Below are positions 27,707 through 36,669 of a DNA stretch of 64,000 nucleotides, in pieces; the first letter of the stretch is position 1, and each line of letters begins with the position of its first letter. The stretch covers positions 186,001 through 250,000 of the forward strand of contig NZ_NMVP01000035.1 of assembly GCF_002250705.1 (NCBI RefSeq), in the 5' to 3' direction. The notes under the pieces were generated by a model, which saw only the letters and a list, made by a program, of their open reading frames with translations, was not told the DNA's origin and made no database searches. The stretch is from Enemella evansiae (GTDB lineage: Bacteria > Actinomycetota > Actinomycetes > Propionibacteriales > Propionibacteriaceae). The position numbers and the translations under genes were made by a program.

Positions 27707-29794
27707 TCAGTCCGCGGCGTGCCGCGGGCTGGGCTCGGGGTTGCGGATGTCGACCATGTACGCCGCGGCGAGGTCGCTGCCGGCCTCGTGCAGCTTGCCG
27801 ATGTCGACGGCCTGGTAGCGCTGCTCGACCGGTTCCTCGATCCGCGCCAGCACGATCGCCCGATCCTGTTCGGCGGCGAGCACGGCCAGGTCCTTGCGCA
27901 GCTCGGGGCTGAGCACGCCGCCGGGCTTCTGGGCCCGGGCGGCGACCTCGGCGGCCTGCCCCTCGGCGCGGGCCACCTCCGCCTCGTCCTCGGAGCAGAG
28001 CATCGCGGCGGTGCAGCGCAACAGCGCGATCCCACGCTCCAGATCCCCGTCGCCCAGGCCGGTCACGCCCTCGCGGAGCAGCTCCCGGCCCGGCTTGGCC
28101 GCCTCCTCGGCGAGCAGCGCGTACTGAAGGCCGAGGATCCGCTCCCGGGTCCGGCCATGGCCGCTCAGGGTCGGTACCAGCTCGTTCGGTGAGCCGCTGG
28201 TCTGGTTCATCGAGTCGAGCACCTCCCGGCCGGCCTCGGTCGGGGTGTGCACGGTGTCCCGCAGCGGTACCGCCTTGATGAACAGGGTCGCCAGCAGCGC
28301 CAGCGCACCGACCGGCAGGCCGATCAGGAAGGTGTTGTGCAGCGCATCGGCCAGCCCCTGCCGGACGGCGTCGGCGATCGCCGGCGGCAGCTGGGCGAGC
28401 ACGCTCGGGTCGAGCACCGCGGAGGCGTTCATCGCGCCACCGGCCTGGGCCGCCGCACCGGCGGGCAGGTACTTACCGATCGCGGTGTGCATGGTGGTGG
28501 TCATCACCGTGCCGTAGATCGCGATCCCGACGGTGGAGCCGACGTTGCGGAAGAACTGGCTGGAGGCGGTCGAGACGCCGAGATCCTGGCGGCGGGAGTT
28601 GTTCTGGATGACCAGGGTGTAGAGCTGCATGCAGGTGCCCAGGCCGACGCCGATGACGACCATCGCCAGGGTCAGGTCGAGCTGGGTGGACCCCCAGTGC
28701 AGCCGGGACAGCAGCCAGTAGCCGATCAGCATCACGATGTTGCCGAGCAGCAGGAATTCCTTGTAGCGGCCGGTCTTGGTGACCAGCTGTCCGACGACGA
28801 TGCCGAGGATGATCAGGCCGAGCATCATCGGCATCAGGATCAGCCCGGAGTTGGTGGCGTTCACCCCGATCACACCCTGGGCGTACACCGGGATGTAGAT
28901 GATCGCGCCGAACATCATGATCGCCACGGCGAAGCTGGCGATGCAGCTGAGGGTGAAGATCGAGCTGCGGAACAGGCGCAGCGGCAGCACCGGATCGATG
29001 GCGCGCGTCTCGGCGAAGATGAAGATGCCGGTGAAGACCAGGCCCACGGCGTACAGGGTGATGATCTGCCAGGACGACCAGGCCCAGGTGGTGCCGCCGA
29101 AGGAGGTGGCGAGCAGCAGGCAGATCAGCGCGATCGCCATCGTGAAGATGCCGAACAGGTCGATCTTCACCTTGCGCGGTTCGTGAGCCAGGTGCAGGAA
29201 GCGGCCGATCGCGACCAGTGCGACCAGGCCGATCGGCAGGGTGACGAAGAACAGCCAGCGCCAGCCCCAGTGGTCGGTGATGAAGCCACCGGCGAGCGGG
29301 CCGGCGACCGAGGTGAGGCCGAAGACCGCACCCATCACCCCTTGGTACTTGCCGCGGAAGCGGGGCGGTACCAGGTCGCCGATGATCGTCTGGGACAGCG
29401 GCATCAGGGTGCCCATGCCCAGGCCCTGGATCGCGCGGGCGCCGACCAGCATCCAGAAGTTCTGCGCGAAGCCGGAAATCACCGAGCCGAGCATGAACAC
29501 GACCAGACCGGCCAGATAGAAGGGCCGGCGACCATAGAGGTCGGAGAGCTTGCCGACGATCGGCACCGTGATCGCCGAGACCAGCATGGCCGCGGTGGCC
29601 AGCCAGGAGTAGTGCTCCATGCCGCCGAGTTCGGCGACGATCCGGGGCAGTGCGGGGCCGACGATGGTCTGGCTGATGGAGGCGACCAGCATGCCCAGCA
29701 TCAGGCCGATGAAGACGCGCTTGCCGGCCGCGTCCAGGTGGAACTCCTCCTTGGCCACGGGAGCGTCGGCGGTCGGCGCGGTGGACTCAGCCAC
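27707..29794 (-). CDS. DHA2-type (EmrB/QacA) multidrug MFS transporter with C-terminal cytoplasmic domain
   Basis: The 695-residue protein has 14 membrane helices: SQTIVGPALPRIVAELGGME in helix 1, GKLSDLYGRRPFYLAG in loop 2-3, and motif C GAVFGLTSVAGPLAGG in helix 5. A helical cytoplasmic domain of about 170 residues follows (from about residue 525, rich in Ala/Glu/Arg), as in some actinobacterial drug exporters. The GTG at 29794 is preferred as start because GGAAGGAAA lies just upstream. It overlaps the MarR stop by 8 nt. An upstream ATG at 29830 is possible. It is co-transcribed with, and probably repressed by, the MarR gene. Confidence 0.9.
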   Translation of the reverse strand: MAESTAPTADAPVAKEEFHLDAAGKRVFIGLMLGMLVASISQTIVGPALPRIVAELGGMEHYSWLATAAMLVSAITVPIVGKLSDLYGRRPFYLAGLVVFMLGSVISGFAQNFWMLVGARAIQGLGMGTLMPLSQTIIGDLVPPRFRGKYQGVMGAVFGLTSVAGPLAGGFITDHWGWRWLFFVTLPIGLVALVAIGRFLHLAHEPRKVKIDLFGIFTMAIALICLLLATSFGGTTWAWSSWQIITLYAVGLVFTGIFIFAETRAIDPVLPLRLFRSSIFTLSCIASFAVAIMMFGAIIYIPVYAQGVIGVNATNSGLILMPMMLGLIILGIVVGQLVTKTGRYKEFLLLGNIVMLIGYWLLSRLHWGSTQLDLTLAMVVIGVGLGTCMQLYTLVIQNNSRRQDLGVSTASSQFFRNVGSTVGIAIYGTVMTTTMHTAIGKYLPAGAAAQAGGAMNASAVLDPSVLAQLPPAIADAVRQGLADALHNTFLIGLPVGALALLATLFIKAVPLRDTVHTPTEAGREVLDSMNQTSGSPNELVPTLSGHGRTRERILGLQYALLAEEAAKPGRELLREGVTGLGDGDLERGIALLRCTAAMLCSEDEAEVARAEGQAAEVAARAQKPGGVLSPELRKDLAVLAAEQDRAIVLARIEEPVEQRYQAVDIGKLHEAGSDLAAAYMVDIRNPEPSPRHAAD

Positions 29795-30338
29795 GGGTTT
29801 CCTTCCGGTGCTGCGGGTTGTCATTGTCATTCGGGGTCAGGGGATCCTTGTCTTCGGTTTCGGGGTCTTCGGTTTCGGGGTCTTCGGGTTCGGGGCACTT
29901 GGCGGGGTTGGACTGGAGCACCTCATCGGCCAGTCGGGTCATCAGGCGCTCCAGGGTGGTCACATCGTCGGTCGACCAGGTGGACAGCCGTTCGCTGAGC
30001 AGCGCCCGGCGTTCGGTGCGGGCCCGCTCCAGCAGCGCCTCGCCACCGGCGGTGAGCGTGAAGTGCTTCGCCCGCCGGTCACCCGGGTCGGGTTTGCTGG
30101 AGACCAGGTCCGAATCCTCGAGCTGGCGCAGGTGCCGGGAGACGGTGGAGGTGTCCAACTCGGCGGCCGCCGCGAGCTCGGTCAGCCGGAGCTCACCGCG
30201 CAGTTCGAGCAGATGCAGCATGAAGTAGCTGCCCTGATCGACCGCGAACCGCTGGGACCGCTTGGCGGCCCTGGCCATTCCGACCATCGCGTCGATGAGC
30301 CGGTCGGCGACATCCGCCGGTGTTTCTGATGCTTGCAC
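29787..30338 (-). CDS. MarR-family repressor with acidic repeat tail
   Basis: The 183-residue protein is a winged-helix MarR regulator. Recognition helix ELDTSTVSRHLRQLEDSDLV and wing KPDPGDRRAKHFTLT are clear. The last 40 residues contain a tandem acidic repeat (PEDPETEDPETEDKDPL, encoded by repeats at 29852-29896), an addition unusual for the family. The GTG 30338 start lies 6 nt after TATGCT, with TTGCAT 17 nt upstream of that box. Two dyads overlap this promoter, so the gene is probably autorepressed along with the exporter. Confidence 0.92.
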   Translation of the reverse strand: MQASETPADVADRLIDAMVGMARAAKRSQRFAVDQGSYFMLHLLELRGELRLTELAAAAELDTSTVSRHLRQLEDSDLVSSKPDPGDRRAKHFTLTAGGEALLERARTERRALLSERLSTWSTDDVTTLERLMTRLADEVLQSNPAKCPEPEDPETEDPETEDKDPLTPNDNDNPQHRKETRG

Positions 30339-30349
30339 CAAACAAGCAT
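30329..30349. promoter_or_regulatory. MarR operator dyad over the start codon and -10 box
   Basis: ATGCTTG-N7-CAAGCAT is a perfect 7-bp dyad covering the -10 box TATGCT (30350-30345) and the GTG start of marR. Confidence 0.65.
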
Positions 30350-30360
30350 AAATCCATTAC

Positions 30361-30373
30361 TTGCACTATGCAA
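30361..30373. promoter_or_regulatory. MarR operator dyad over the -35 box
   Basis: TTGCA-CTA-TGCAA is a 5-bp dyad with a 3-bp centre. On the reverse strand its TTGCAT is 17 bp from TATGCT, making a near-ideal housekeeping promoter inside the operator region. Confidence 0.6.
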
Positions 30374-30461
30374 ATACTCCGATGCACTTTGTCAGCAGTT
30401 ATGGCCGGTGTTGCGGCGCCGGACCGGCCGTTTGGCCCCAAGAGTTTGGTAGGGATGCGGG

Positions 30462-31265
30462 GTGCGCGCGATCGAACTTCCCCCGACGGCCGACTGGAGC
30501 ATCTGCGTCCGGGACGCGAGCGATGATCGGGTGCTGTACGCCCACCATCCGGAGCGATTGCTGCGGACCGCCAGCGTCGGCAAGGTGTTCCTGCTGGCCG
30601 AGGTGTCTGCCCGGTTGGCGGCGGGGGAGCTCGATCCGGACGAGCCGTTGCGCTGGGACGATGACGAGTGGGTCGCCGACTCCGGGCTCTGGTACCAGCT
30701 GCGCAGCCGCTCCCTGCCGCTGGCCGATCTCTGCCTGCTGATCGGTGCGGTCAGCGACAACCTGGCGACCAACGTGCTGCTGCGCCGGGTCGGCATCGAG
30801 CCGGTCCGCCGGATGGCCCGGCGGCTCGGCTGCGCGGAGTCGGCACTGCTGGACCGGGTACGCGAGGGACGCCGCCCGACCGATCCACCCACCCTCTCGG
30901 TGGGTCGGGCCGACGAGTTGTCCGCGCTGCTGGGTCGGTTGCATCGCGGTGAGGTGCTCGGTCGGGAGGCCGCCGACCGGGTGCTCGGCTGGCTGGCCAC
31001 CGATACCGACCTGTCGATGGTGGCCGGCGCCTTCGGGCTCGACCCGCTCGCGCACACCGGACCGGACCGCGGCGTACGGCTGGTGAACAAGACCGGCACC
31101 ATCGAGACCGCCCGGATCGACATCGGCCTGGTGAGTGCCGGCGGCCGCACCCTGGCGTACGCCGCAGCGGCCAACTGGGCGGACGGGCGCCCCGAGGTGC
31201 GCGACCGGGTGCTGGCGGCGATGCGGGAGATCGGTCGCGCGGTCGCCGATGAGCTGGCTGGCTGA
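30462..31265 (+). CDS. Class A beta-lactamase-like serine hydrolase without signal peptide
   Basis: The 267-residue protein has the three penicilloyl-serine transferase motifs: SVGK (SXXK) near residue 38, SDN in GAVSDNLATN near 99, and KTG in LVNKTGTIE near 212. There is no N-terminal signal or membrane helix, and the Glu of the class A omega loop is not evident. It may therefore be a cytoplasmic esterase or peptidase-like relative and not a resistance enzyme. The GTG start follows a TAGGGA box. A compound inverted repeat begins 4 nt after the stop. Confidence 0.78.
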   Translation: MRAIELPPTADWSICVRDASDDRVLYAHHPERLLRTASVGKVFLLAEVSARLAAGELDPDEPLRWDDDEWVADSGLWYQLRSRSLPLADLCLLIGAVSDNLATNVLLRRVGIEPVRRMARRLGCAESALLDRVREGRRPTDPPTLSVGRADELSALLGRLHRGEVLGREAADRVLGWLATDTDLSMVAGAFGLDPLAHTGPDRGVRLVNKTGTIETARIDIGLVSAGGRTLAYAAAANWADGRPEVRDRVLAAMREIGRAVADELAG

Positions 31266-31269
31266 GTCT

Positions 31270-31374
31270 GGTCATCTCGACACGCTGCCCCGGCTCCGCT
31301 TCGCTGCGCCGGGGCAGCTACTCGATGACCGTGAGGGCGGCTTCGCTGCGCCGGGGCAGCTACTCGATGACCGT
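31270..31374. repeat. Compound inverted repeat, copy 1
   Basis: GGTCATCTCGACAC, then an inner hairpin (GCTGCCCCGG at 31284-31293 with CCGGGGCAGC at 31309-31318), then TACTCGATGACC. The second half (a 35-nt unit, 31298-31332) is repeated at 31340-31374. The same architecture occurs at 63074-63150 in the opposite orientation. It lies between the convergent beta-lactamase-like and M20 peptidase genes. Confidence 0.8.
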
Positions 31375-31378
31375 CGGG

Positions 31379-32767
31379 TCAGACGGTTTCGAGGAAGCGG
31401 CGCAGCATCTGCTGGCCGGTGACCAGGGAGGTGACCGGTACCCGCTCGTCCACGCCGTGCTGACCCTCGGAGCGTCGACCGTCGGGGTCGGGGCCGAGCG
31501 GGGTGAATCCGTAACCCGGGATCCCGATCCGGGCGAACGCCTTCGCATCGGTACCACCGCCCAGGCAGCCGGGGATCACCGTCCCGAGCGGGTCGAACTC
31601 ACCGATCACCCGACGGATCGCGGCCAGCCAGGGACCGTCCAGGGGAGCGGCCACCGGTGGCTGATAGGTGCTGTGCTCCCACTCGACCGCTTCGCCCTGC
31701 CGCGGCCCGAGCAGCTCGGCCAGGGTGGCGTCGAGCTGGTCGACGAAACCGGGTGGGCAGCGGACGTCGAACTCCGCGGTCGCCGCCCCGGGGATCACGT
31801 TCACCTTGTAGCCGGCGTTCAGCATCGTCAGCGTCGCCGACGCCCGGATCGTCCACGGCAGCGGACCGGCATCATCGCCGAGGGCGGCGATCACCGCCCG
31901 CACGGCCACCTCGGCCGTCGCTTCGTCGGTGGCCGCCAGGTCGGTGACGACCTCGGCGGGCAACTCGAGAGCGCACGCCGATTCGGTCAGCTGAGCTCGT
32001 ACCACCGGGGCCAGGTGCAGCGGCCAGCGGTACTCGCGCAGCCGGGTCACCGCCGCCAGCAACCGGCTGATCGCATCCGCACCGGTCGGCCGCGACCCGT
32101 GGCCGGAGGCGCCGTGGGCGGTCAGCCGCAGATGCATCGAACCCCGCTCCGCACAGGCCACCGGATAGAGGTGCACCGCCTCGCCGGTCGTGGTCCGCAG
32201 CGCCTCGCAGTGACCGCCGGATTCGCCAATGGTGCAACCGATTCCGGCGAACCGATCCGGATATCTGTCGACCAGCCACTCGGCCCCGTGGGCCCCGGTG
32301 TCCTCCTCATCGGCGACGAAGGCGAACAGCACGTCGCGGCGTGGGCGGACGCCGTCGCGGGCCCACTGCAGCAGGGTGCTCAGTGACATCGCGCAGGCGT
32401 CCTTCATGTCCTGCGCGCCCCGTCCGTAGAGGTACCCGTCGGCCACCTCGCCGGCGAACGGATCGTGTGTCCACTGCTCGGCCTCCGCCGGCACCACGTC
32501 CAGATGGCCCTGGACCAGCACCCCCGGCAGCTCGGGCTCGGAGCCCGCGACCCGGAGCAGCAGGTTGGTCCGCTCGGGTGCGTCCGGGCGGGCCAGGATC
32601 TCCGGTTGCCAGCCGGCGGTGCGCAGGGTGTCGGCGACGAACTCGGTGCAGGCGCGTTCGCCGCGGGCGCGGCCGCCGCCCCAGTTCGTGGTGTCGAAGC
32701 GGATCAGCTCACCGCACAGGCGTACGACATCGGTCTCGGTGTCACCGTCGGTCTCGGTAGGACTCAC
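31379..32767 (-). CDS. M20-family metallopeptidase/deacylase
   Basis: The 462-residue protein has the metal ligands of the M20 (ArgE/DapE/carboxypeptidase G2) family: the first His and Asp in VLVQGHLDVVPAE, the bridging Asp in YGRGAQDMKD, catalytic Glu-Glu in AFVADEEDTG, and the C-terminal His in RSEGQHGVDE. A dimerisation lid domain is inserted in the middle. It probably hydrolyses an amide or peptide bond of a small substrate. GTG 32767 is preferred (CAGAGT 7 nt upstream); GTG 32776 is also in frame. It is divergent from the peptide transporter operon, which suggests peptide catabolism. Confidence 0.9.
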   Translation of the reverse strand: MSPTETDGDTETDVVRLCGELIRFDTTNWGGGRARGERACTEFVADTLRTAGWQPEILARPDAPERTNLLLRVAGSEPELPGVLVQGHLDVVPAEAEQWTHDPFAGEVADGYLYGRGAQDMKDACAMSLSTLLQWARDGVRPRRDVLFAFVADEEDTGAHGAEWLVDRYPDRFAGIGCTIGESGGHCEALRTTTGEAVHLYPVACAERGSMHLRLTAHGASGHGSRPTGADAISRLLAAVTRLREYRWPLHLAPVVRAQLTESACALELPAEVVTDLAATDEATAEVAVRAVIAALGDDAGPLPWTIRASATLTMLNAGYKVNVIPGAATAEFDVRCPPGFVDQLDATLAELLGPRQGEAVEWEHSTYQPPVAAPLDGPWLAAIRRVIGEFDPLGTVIPGCLGGGTDAKAFARIGIPGYGFTPLGPDPDGRRSEGQHGVDERVPVTSLVTGQQMLRRFLETV

Positions 32768-32900
32768 CCCTCCCACTCTGCCAAACCGTCGTCAACATTT
32801 CACGCACCTACGTTTCAGGAAGGAAACAATTGACGCATACCTCTTGACCGCGGCCTCACCGCTCCGGTTGTCTGGCGCGCAACTCGCACCAGGAGGTCGC

Positions 32901-34727
32901 ATGTCCAGTCGTCGCACATCGTCATGGTCCAGGTTGCTGGCTGCCCTCGGGGTGCTGCTCGTCGCCCTGCTGCCCTGGGTCGGTACGCCGACCGCGCGGG
33001 CGGCCGACGCGCCGGTGCTGAAGGTGGCCGTGACCGCCGACATCGACAACTTCAACCCGTTCAAGACGGTGCTGCTGACCTCCACCCAGATCAACCGGAT
33101 GCAGTATGAGCCGCTGGTGCAGTGGGGGCCGGACAACAAGCTCACCGAGGGTTTGGCGAACAAGTGGGAGGCCAGCCCGGACGCGAAGACCTGGACCTTC
33201 ACCATCCCGGCCGGCCGCAGCTGGTCCGACGGCCAGCCGATCACCGCCGAGGACGCGGCCTGGACCTTCCAGCAGATGCAGCAGAAGGAGGAGCTGCAGA
33301 CCGCGAACGGTTCCCTGGTGGAGAATGTGACCTCGGTGGAGGCGAAGGACCCGCAGACCGTGGTGATCACCATGAAGGAACCGCAGGCCTCCAACCCCGG
33401 CAACGAACTGCCGATCGTGCCCAAGCACATCTGGGAGAAGCTCGATGCCGCCAAGACCAACAACGACCTCTCCGACGGTCAACCGATCGTCGGCTCGGGG
33501 CCGTTCCTGATGACCAAGTACGTCAAGGGCCAGTCGATCGAGCTCACCGCCAACCCGAAGTTCTTCCGCGGTGCACCGAAGATCGGCGGAATCACCTTCG
33601 TCTACTACAAGAACCTGGACGCCGCGGTGCAGGGTCTGCGCGCCGGTGAGATCGACCTGGTCAACGGGCTCACCCCGGCCCAGTTCAACTCGCTGAAGAA
33701 CCAGCAGGGCATCACCGCGAACAACGGTGAGGGCCGGCGCTACCAGGGTCTGGCGATCAACCCCGGTGCCGTCGATGCGGCTGGAAAGCCTTTGGGTGAT
33801 GGGAATCCCGCCCTGCAGAACCCGCAGGTCCGCGAGGCGATCCTGACCGCGATCGATAAGAAGGTGCTGCTGGAGCGGGTGCTCGGTGGCCTGGGCAAGC
33901 CGGGCATCACCCAGGAGCCCACCGTCTATCCCGACTACTTCGGCCTCGCCGCCGGTGCCAGCGAGCGCACCTTCGACCCGGCGAAAGCCAACCAGCTGCT
34001 CGACCAGGCCGGCTACCGCAGGGGCGCCGACGGGGTCCGCGTCGACCCGTCGGGCAAGCCGCTCAAGCTGCGGCTGATGGGCCGCAGCTCCGATGCCACC
34101 CATGCCCAGCTGGCCGACTTCGTGAAGCAGTGGCTGAGCGATGTCGGGATCCCGGTCGAGACCTCGATGGTCAGCAACACCCAGGTCAACAACGACTCGA
34201 CCCTCGGCAAGTACGACCTGTACTTCACCGGCTGGAGCATCGGGCCCGACCCCGACTACCAGCTGTCGATCAACCTGTGCTCCTCGCGGCCGAACGCCGA
34301 CGGGTCGGGTGCGACCAGCGAGAACAACTGGTGTGACCCGAAGTTCGACCAGCTCTATGCCCAGCAGCATTCCGAGCTCGATCCGGCCAAGCGGGCCGAC
34401 CTGGTCAAGCAGGCCTGGACCATCGCCTACCAGGCCAACGTGATCGACATCGTCTACTACGCCGACTACCTGGAGGCGTACCGCAGCGACCGGTTCGCGA
34501 ACTTCACCAAGCAGCCGGAGAACACCGGCACGATCACCAACCAGAACGGCTACTGGGGCTACTACGGCGCCACCCCGGTGCAGGCCGGTGACACCCAGGC
34601 ACAGACCGCCGGCGGCGGCAGCTCGAACACCGGGCTGTGGATCGGTGTCGGTGTCGTCGCCGTGCTGGCCCTGGCCGGTGGATTCTTCGCCATGCGTCGC
34701 CGCAAGCCCGCCGAGGATCGTGAATGA
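32901..34727 (+). CDS. Oligopeptide-type ABC transporter substrate-binding protein, C-terminally membrane-anchored
   Basis: This is the first gene of a five-gene operon. The 608-residue protein has a Sec signal peptide (cleavage after TARA, about residue 34) with no lipobox Cys, and a full SBP_bac_5 domain (NFNPFKT, YEPLVQWGPDN, VGSGPFLMTKYVKG and WSIGPDPDYQLSINL regions). After a Gly/Ser spacer it ends in a membrane helix (about residues 578-600) followed by MRRRK. Anchoring by a C-terminal helix in place of lipid is unusual for this family. AGGAGG precedes the ATG. Confidence 0.92.
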   Translation: MSSRRTSSWSRLLAALGVLLVALLPWVGTPTARAADAPVLKVAVTADIDNFNPFKTVLLTSTQINRMQYEPLVQWGPDNKLTEGLANKWEASPDAKTWTFTIPAGRSWSDGQPITAEDAAWTFQQMQQKEELQTANGSLVENVTSVEAKDPQTVVITMKEPQASNPGNELPIVPKHIWEKLDAAKTNNDLSDGQPIVGSGPFLMTKYVKGQSIELTANPKFFRGAPKIGGITFVYYKNLDAAVQGLRAGEIDLVNGLTPAQFNSLKNQQGITANNGEGRRYQGLAINPGAVDAAGKPLGDGNPALQNPQVREAILTAIDKKVLLERVLGGLGKPGITQEPTVYPDYFGLAAGASERTFDPAKANQLLDQAGYRRGADGVRVDPSGKPLKLRLMGRSSDATHAQLADFVKQWLSDVGIPVETSMVSNTQVNNDSTLGKYDLYFTGWSIGPDPDYQLSINLCSSRPNADGSGATSENNWCDPKFDQLYAQQHSELDPAKRADLVKQAWTIAYQANVIDIVYYADYLEAYRSDRFANFTKQPENTGTITNQNGYWGYYGATPVQAGDTQAQTAGGGSSNTGLWIGVGVVAVLALAGGFFAMRRRKPAEDRE

Positions 34728-35749
34728 GCCTGGCGGAGACCAGCGACCCGAGCGCGCTCGAGGACGTCCCGGCACCCGCCGGACTGGGTCGCTATGTGCT
34801 CAATCGGGCGATCGGTGCCGCGATCAGCCTGATCCTCATCGTGGTGGTCGGATTCTTCGTTTTCCGAATCCTGCCTGGCGATCCGGCGATCACGATGACC
34901 CGCGGCCGCCGGGTCAGTGCCGCGGACGTGGACCGGCTGCGCGAGCAGTTCGGGCTGGACCAGCCGTTGCCGGTGCAGTTCTGGAAGTACCTGACCGGGC
35001 TGGTCACCGGTGACCTGGGCACCTCCTACACCTACGACGCCCCGGTCACCCAGCTGATCGGGGAACGGGTGGGGTCCACCCTGCTGCTCACCGGCACCGC
35101 GGCCGCGATCTCGGTGGTGCTCGGCCTGTGGCTGGGTCAGCGGGTGGCCTGGCGGCGCGGTTCCACCTTCGACAAGGCGCAGACCGGGATCGCGCTGGTG
35201 TTCTGGTCGGTGCCCACCTTCTGGCTGGGTCTGCTGCTGCTGATGCTCTTCGGCGGCACCCTGCAGTGGTTCCCGACCGGCGGCATGACCACCCCGGGCA
35301 GCACCGCCACCGGGTTGGCGTACGCCCTGGACGTGGCCAGACATCTGGTGCTGCCGGTGCTCACCATGGTGGCGGTGGTCTATGCCCAGTATCTGATGGT
35401 GATGCGCGCCTCGGTGCTGGAGGAGATGAACGCCGACTATCTGACCACCGCCCGCGCCAAGGGCCTGCGGGAGGACCTGGTCCGCACCAGGCATGCGGTC
35501 CCGAACGCCCTGCTGCCGACGGTGACGCTGATCTTCCTCACCCTCGGCCACCTGATCGGCGGTGCGATCACCGTGGAGACGGTGTTCTCCTGGCCGGGGC
35601 TGGGTTATCTCACCTTCCAGGCGCTCGACGGCCCGGATCTGCCACTGCTGCAGGGAACCTTCGTGGTCTTCTCCAGCATCGTGGTGCTGATGAACTTCGT
35701 CGCCGACCTGCTCTATCGGGTGCTGGACCCGAGATTGAAGGTCGCCTGA
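34724..35749 (+). CDS. DppB-type ABC transporter permease
   Basis: The 341-residue permease has six membrane helices and a BPD_transp_1 domain. The N-terminal RYVLNRAIGAAISLILIVVV precedes the FRILPGDPA motif usual for DppB, and the EAA loop includes YLTTARAKGLREDLVRTRHA. It pairs with the DppC-like protein to form the membrane channel for peptide uptake. It overlaps the binding-protein gene by 4 nt, and its stop overlaps the next start (TGATG). Confidence 0.95.
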   Translation: MSLAETSDPSALEDVPAPAGLGRYVLNRAIGAAISLILIVVVGFFVFRILPGDPAITMTRGRRVSAADVDRLREQFGLDQPLPVQFWKYLTGLVTGDLGTSYTYDAPVTQLIGERVGSTLLLTGTAAAISVVLGLWLGQRVAWRRGSTFDKAQTGIALVFWSVPTFWLGLLLLMLFGGTLQWFPTGGMTTPGSTATGLAYALDVARHLVLPVLTMVAVVYAQYLMVMRASVLEEMNADYLTTARAKGLREDLVRTRHAVPNALLPTVTLIFLTLGHLIGGAITVETVFSWPGLGYLTFQALDGPDLPLLQGTFVVFSSIVVLMNFVADLLYRVLDPRLKVA

Positions 35750-36669
35750 TGAGCTCCGAACCGACGACCGGACCGGCCACCTCCGCGACCGCCATCGCCA
35801 GCCGCCGGCGGCGGCAACGGGTCGCCGCGAACTGGGCCCTCTTCGCCGCCAACCGGGCCGGCCTGGTCGGGCTGATCGGGTTGCTGTGCGTGCTGGCGCT
35901 CGCCCTGCTGGCGCCGCTGCTGGTGCCCTTCGACAGTTTCGATGTCACCCGGTTGACCGCCTCGGCCAACCAGCCACCCTCGGCGGCCCATCTGCTCGGC
36001 ACCGATCCGGTGGGCCGCGATGTGCTCGGCATGCTGCTGTGGGGATCGCGGATCTCCTTGGTGGTCGGGTTCTCCGCGACCTTGATGTCGATGCTGATCG
36101 GCACCCTGATGGGGATGCTGGCCGGTCACTTCACCGGTGTGACCCAGCTCGTGCTGCTCCGCATCATCGACTTCTTCCTGGTCATCCCCAGCCTGGTGCT
36201 GGCCATCGTGCTCTCCACGATGCTGACCCGCGGCGTCCTCACCATCGTGATCGCCATCGGGTTGACCAGCTGGGCCGCGACCGCGCGGATCGTTCGCTCG
36301 CAGACCCTCACCATCGAGGCCCGGCCCTACATCGAACGGGCCCAGGCCCTCGGCGGCGGGCACGGCCATCTGCTGCTCCGGCACGTGCTGCCGGCGGTGA
36401 TCCCGCTGGTGCTGGCGAACACCACGCTGATGGTCGGCTCGGCGATCATCTCGGAGTCCACGCTGTCCTTCCTCGGCCTCGGTGATCCGACGCAGATCTC
36501 CTGGGGGTCGATGCTGAAGAGCGCCCTCGACACCGGTGCGGCGACCGCCGGCTACTGGTGGTTCGTGCTGCCCCCGGGGATCGCGATCGTGATCGTCGTG
36601 CTCTGTTTCACCCTGGTCGGCCGGGCCTTGGAGGCCGTGGTCAACCCCACCCTGCGGGAGCGCCGATGA
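35749..36669 (+). CDS. DppC-type ABC transporter permease
   Basis: The 306-residue permease has a basic N-terminal segment (RRRRQR), six helices, the family sequence HLLGTDPVGRDVLGMLLWGS, and an EAA loop with EARPYIERAQALGGGHGHLL. It forms the heterodimeric peptide permease with the preceding protein. It is coupled to both neighbours by overlapping stop/start codons. Confidence 0.95.
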   Translation: MSSEPTTGPATSATAIASRRRRQRVAANWALFAANRAGLVGLIGLLCVLALALLAPLLVPFDSFDVTRLTASANQPPSAAHLLGTDPVGRDVLGMLLWGSRISLVVGFSATLMSMLIGTLMGMLAGHFTGVTQLVLLRIIDFFLVIPSLVLAIVLSTMLTRGVLTIVIAIGLTSWAATARIVRSQTLTIEARPYIERAQALGGGHGHLLLRHVLPAVIPLVLANTTLMVGSAIISESTLSFLGLGDPTQISWGSMLKSALDTGAATAGYWWFVLPPGIAIVIVVLCFTLVGRALEAVVNPTLRERR

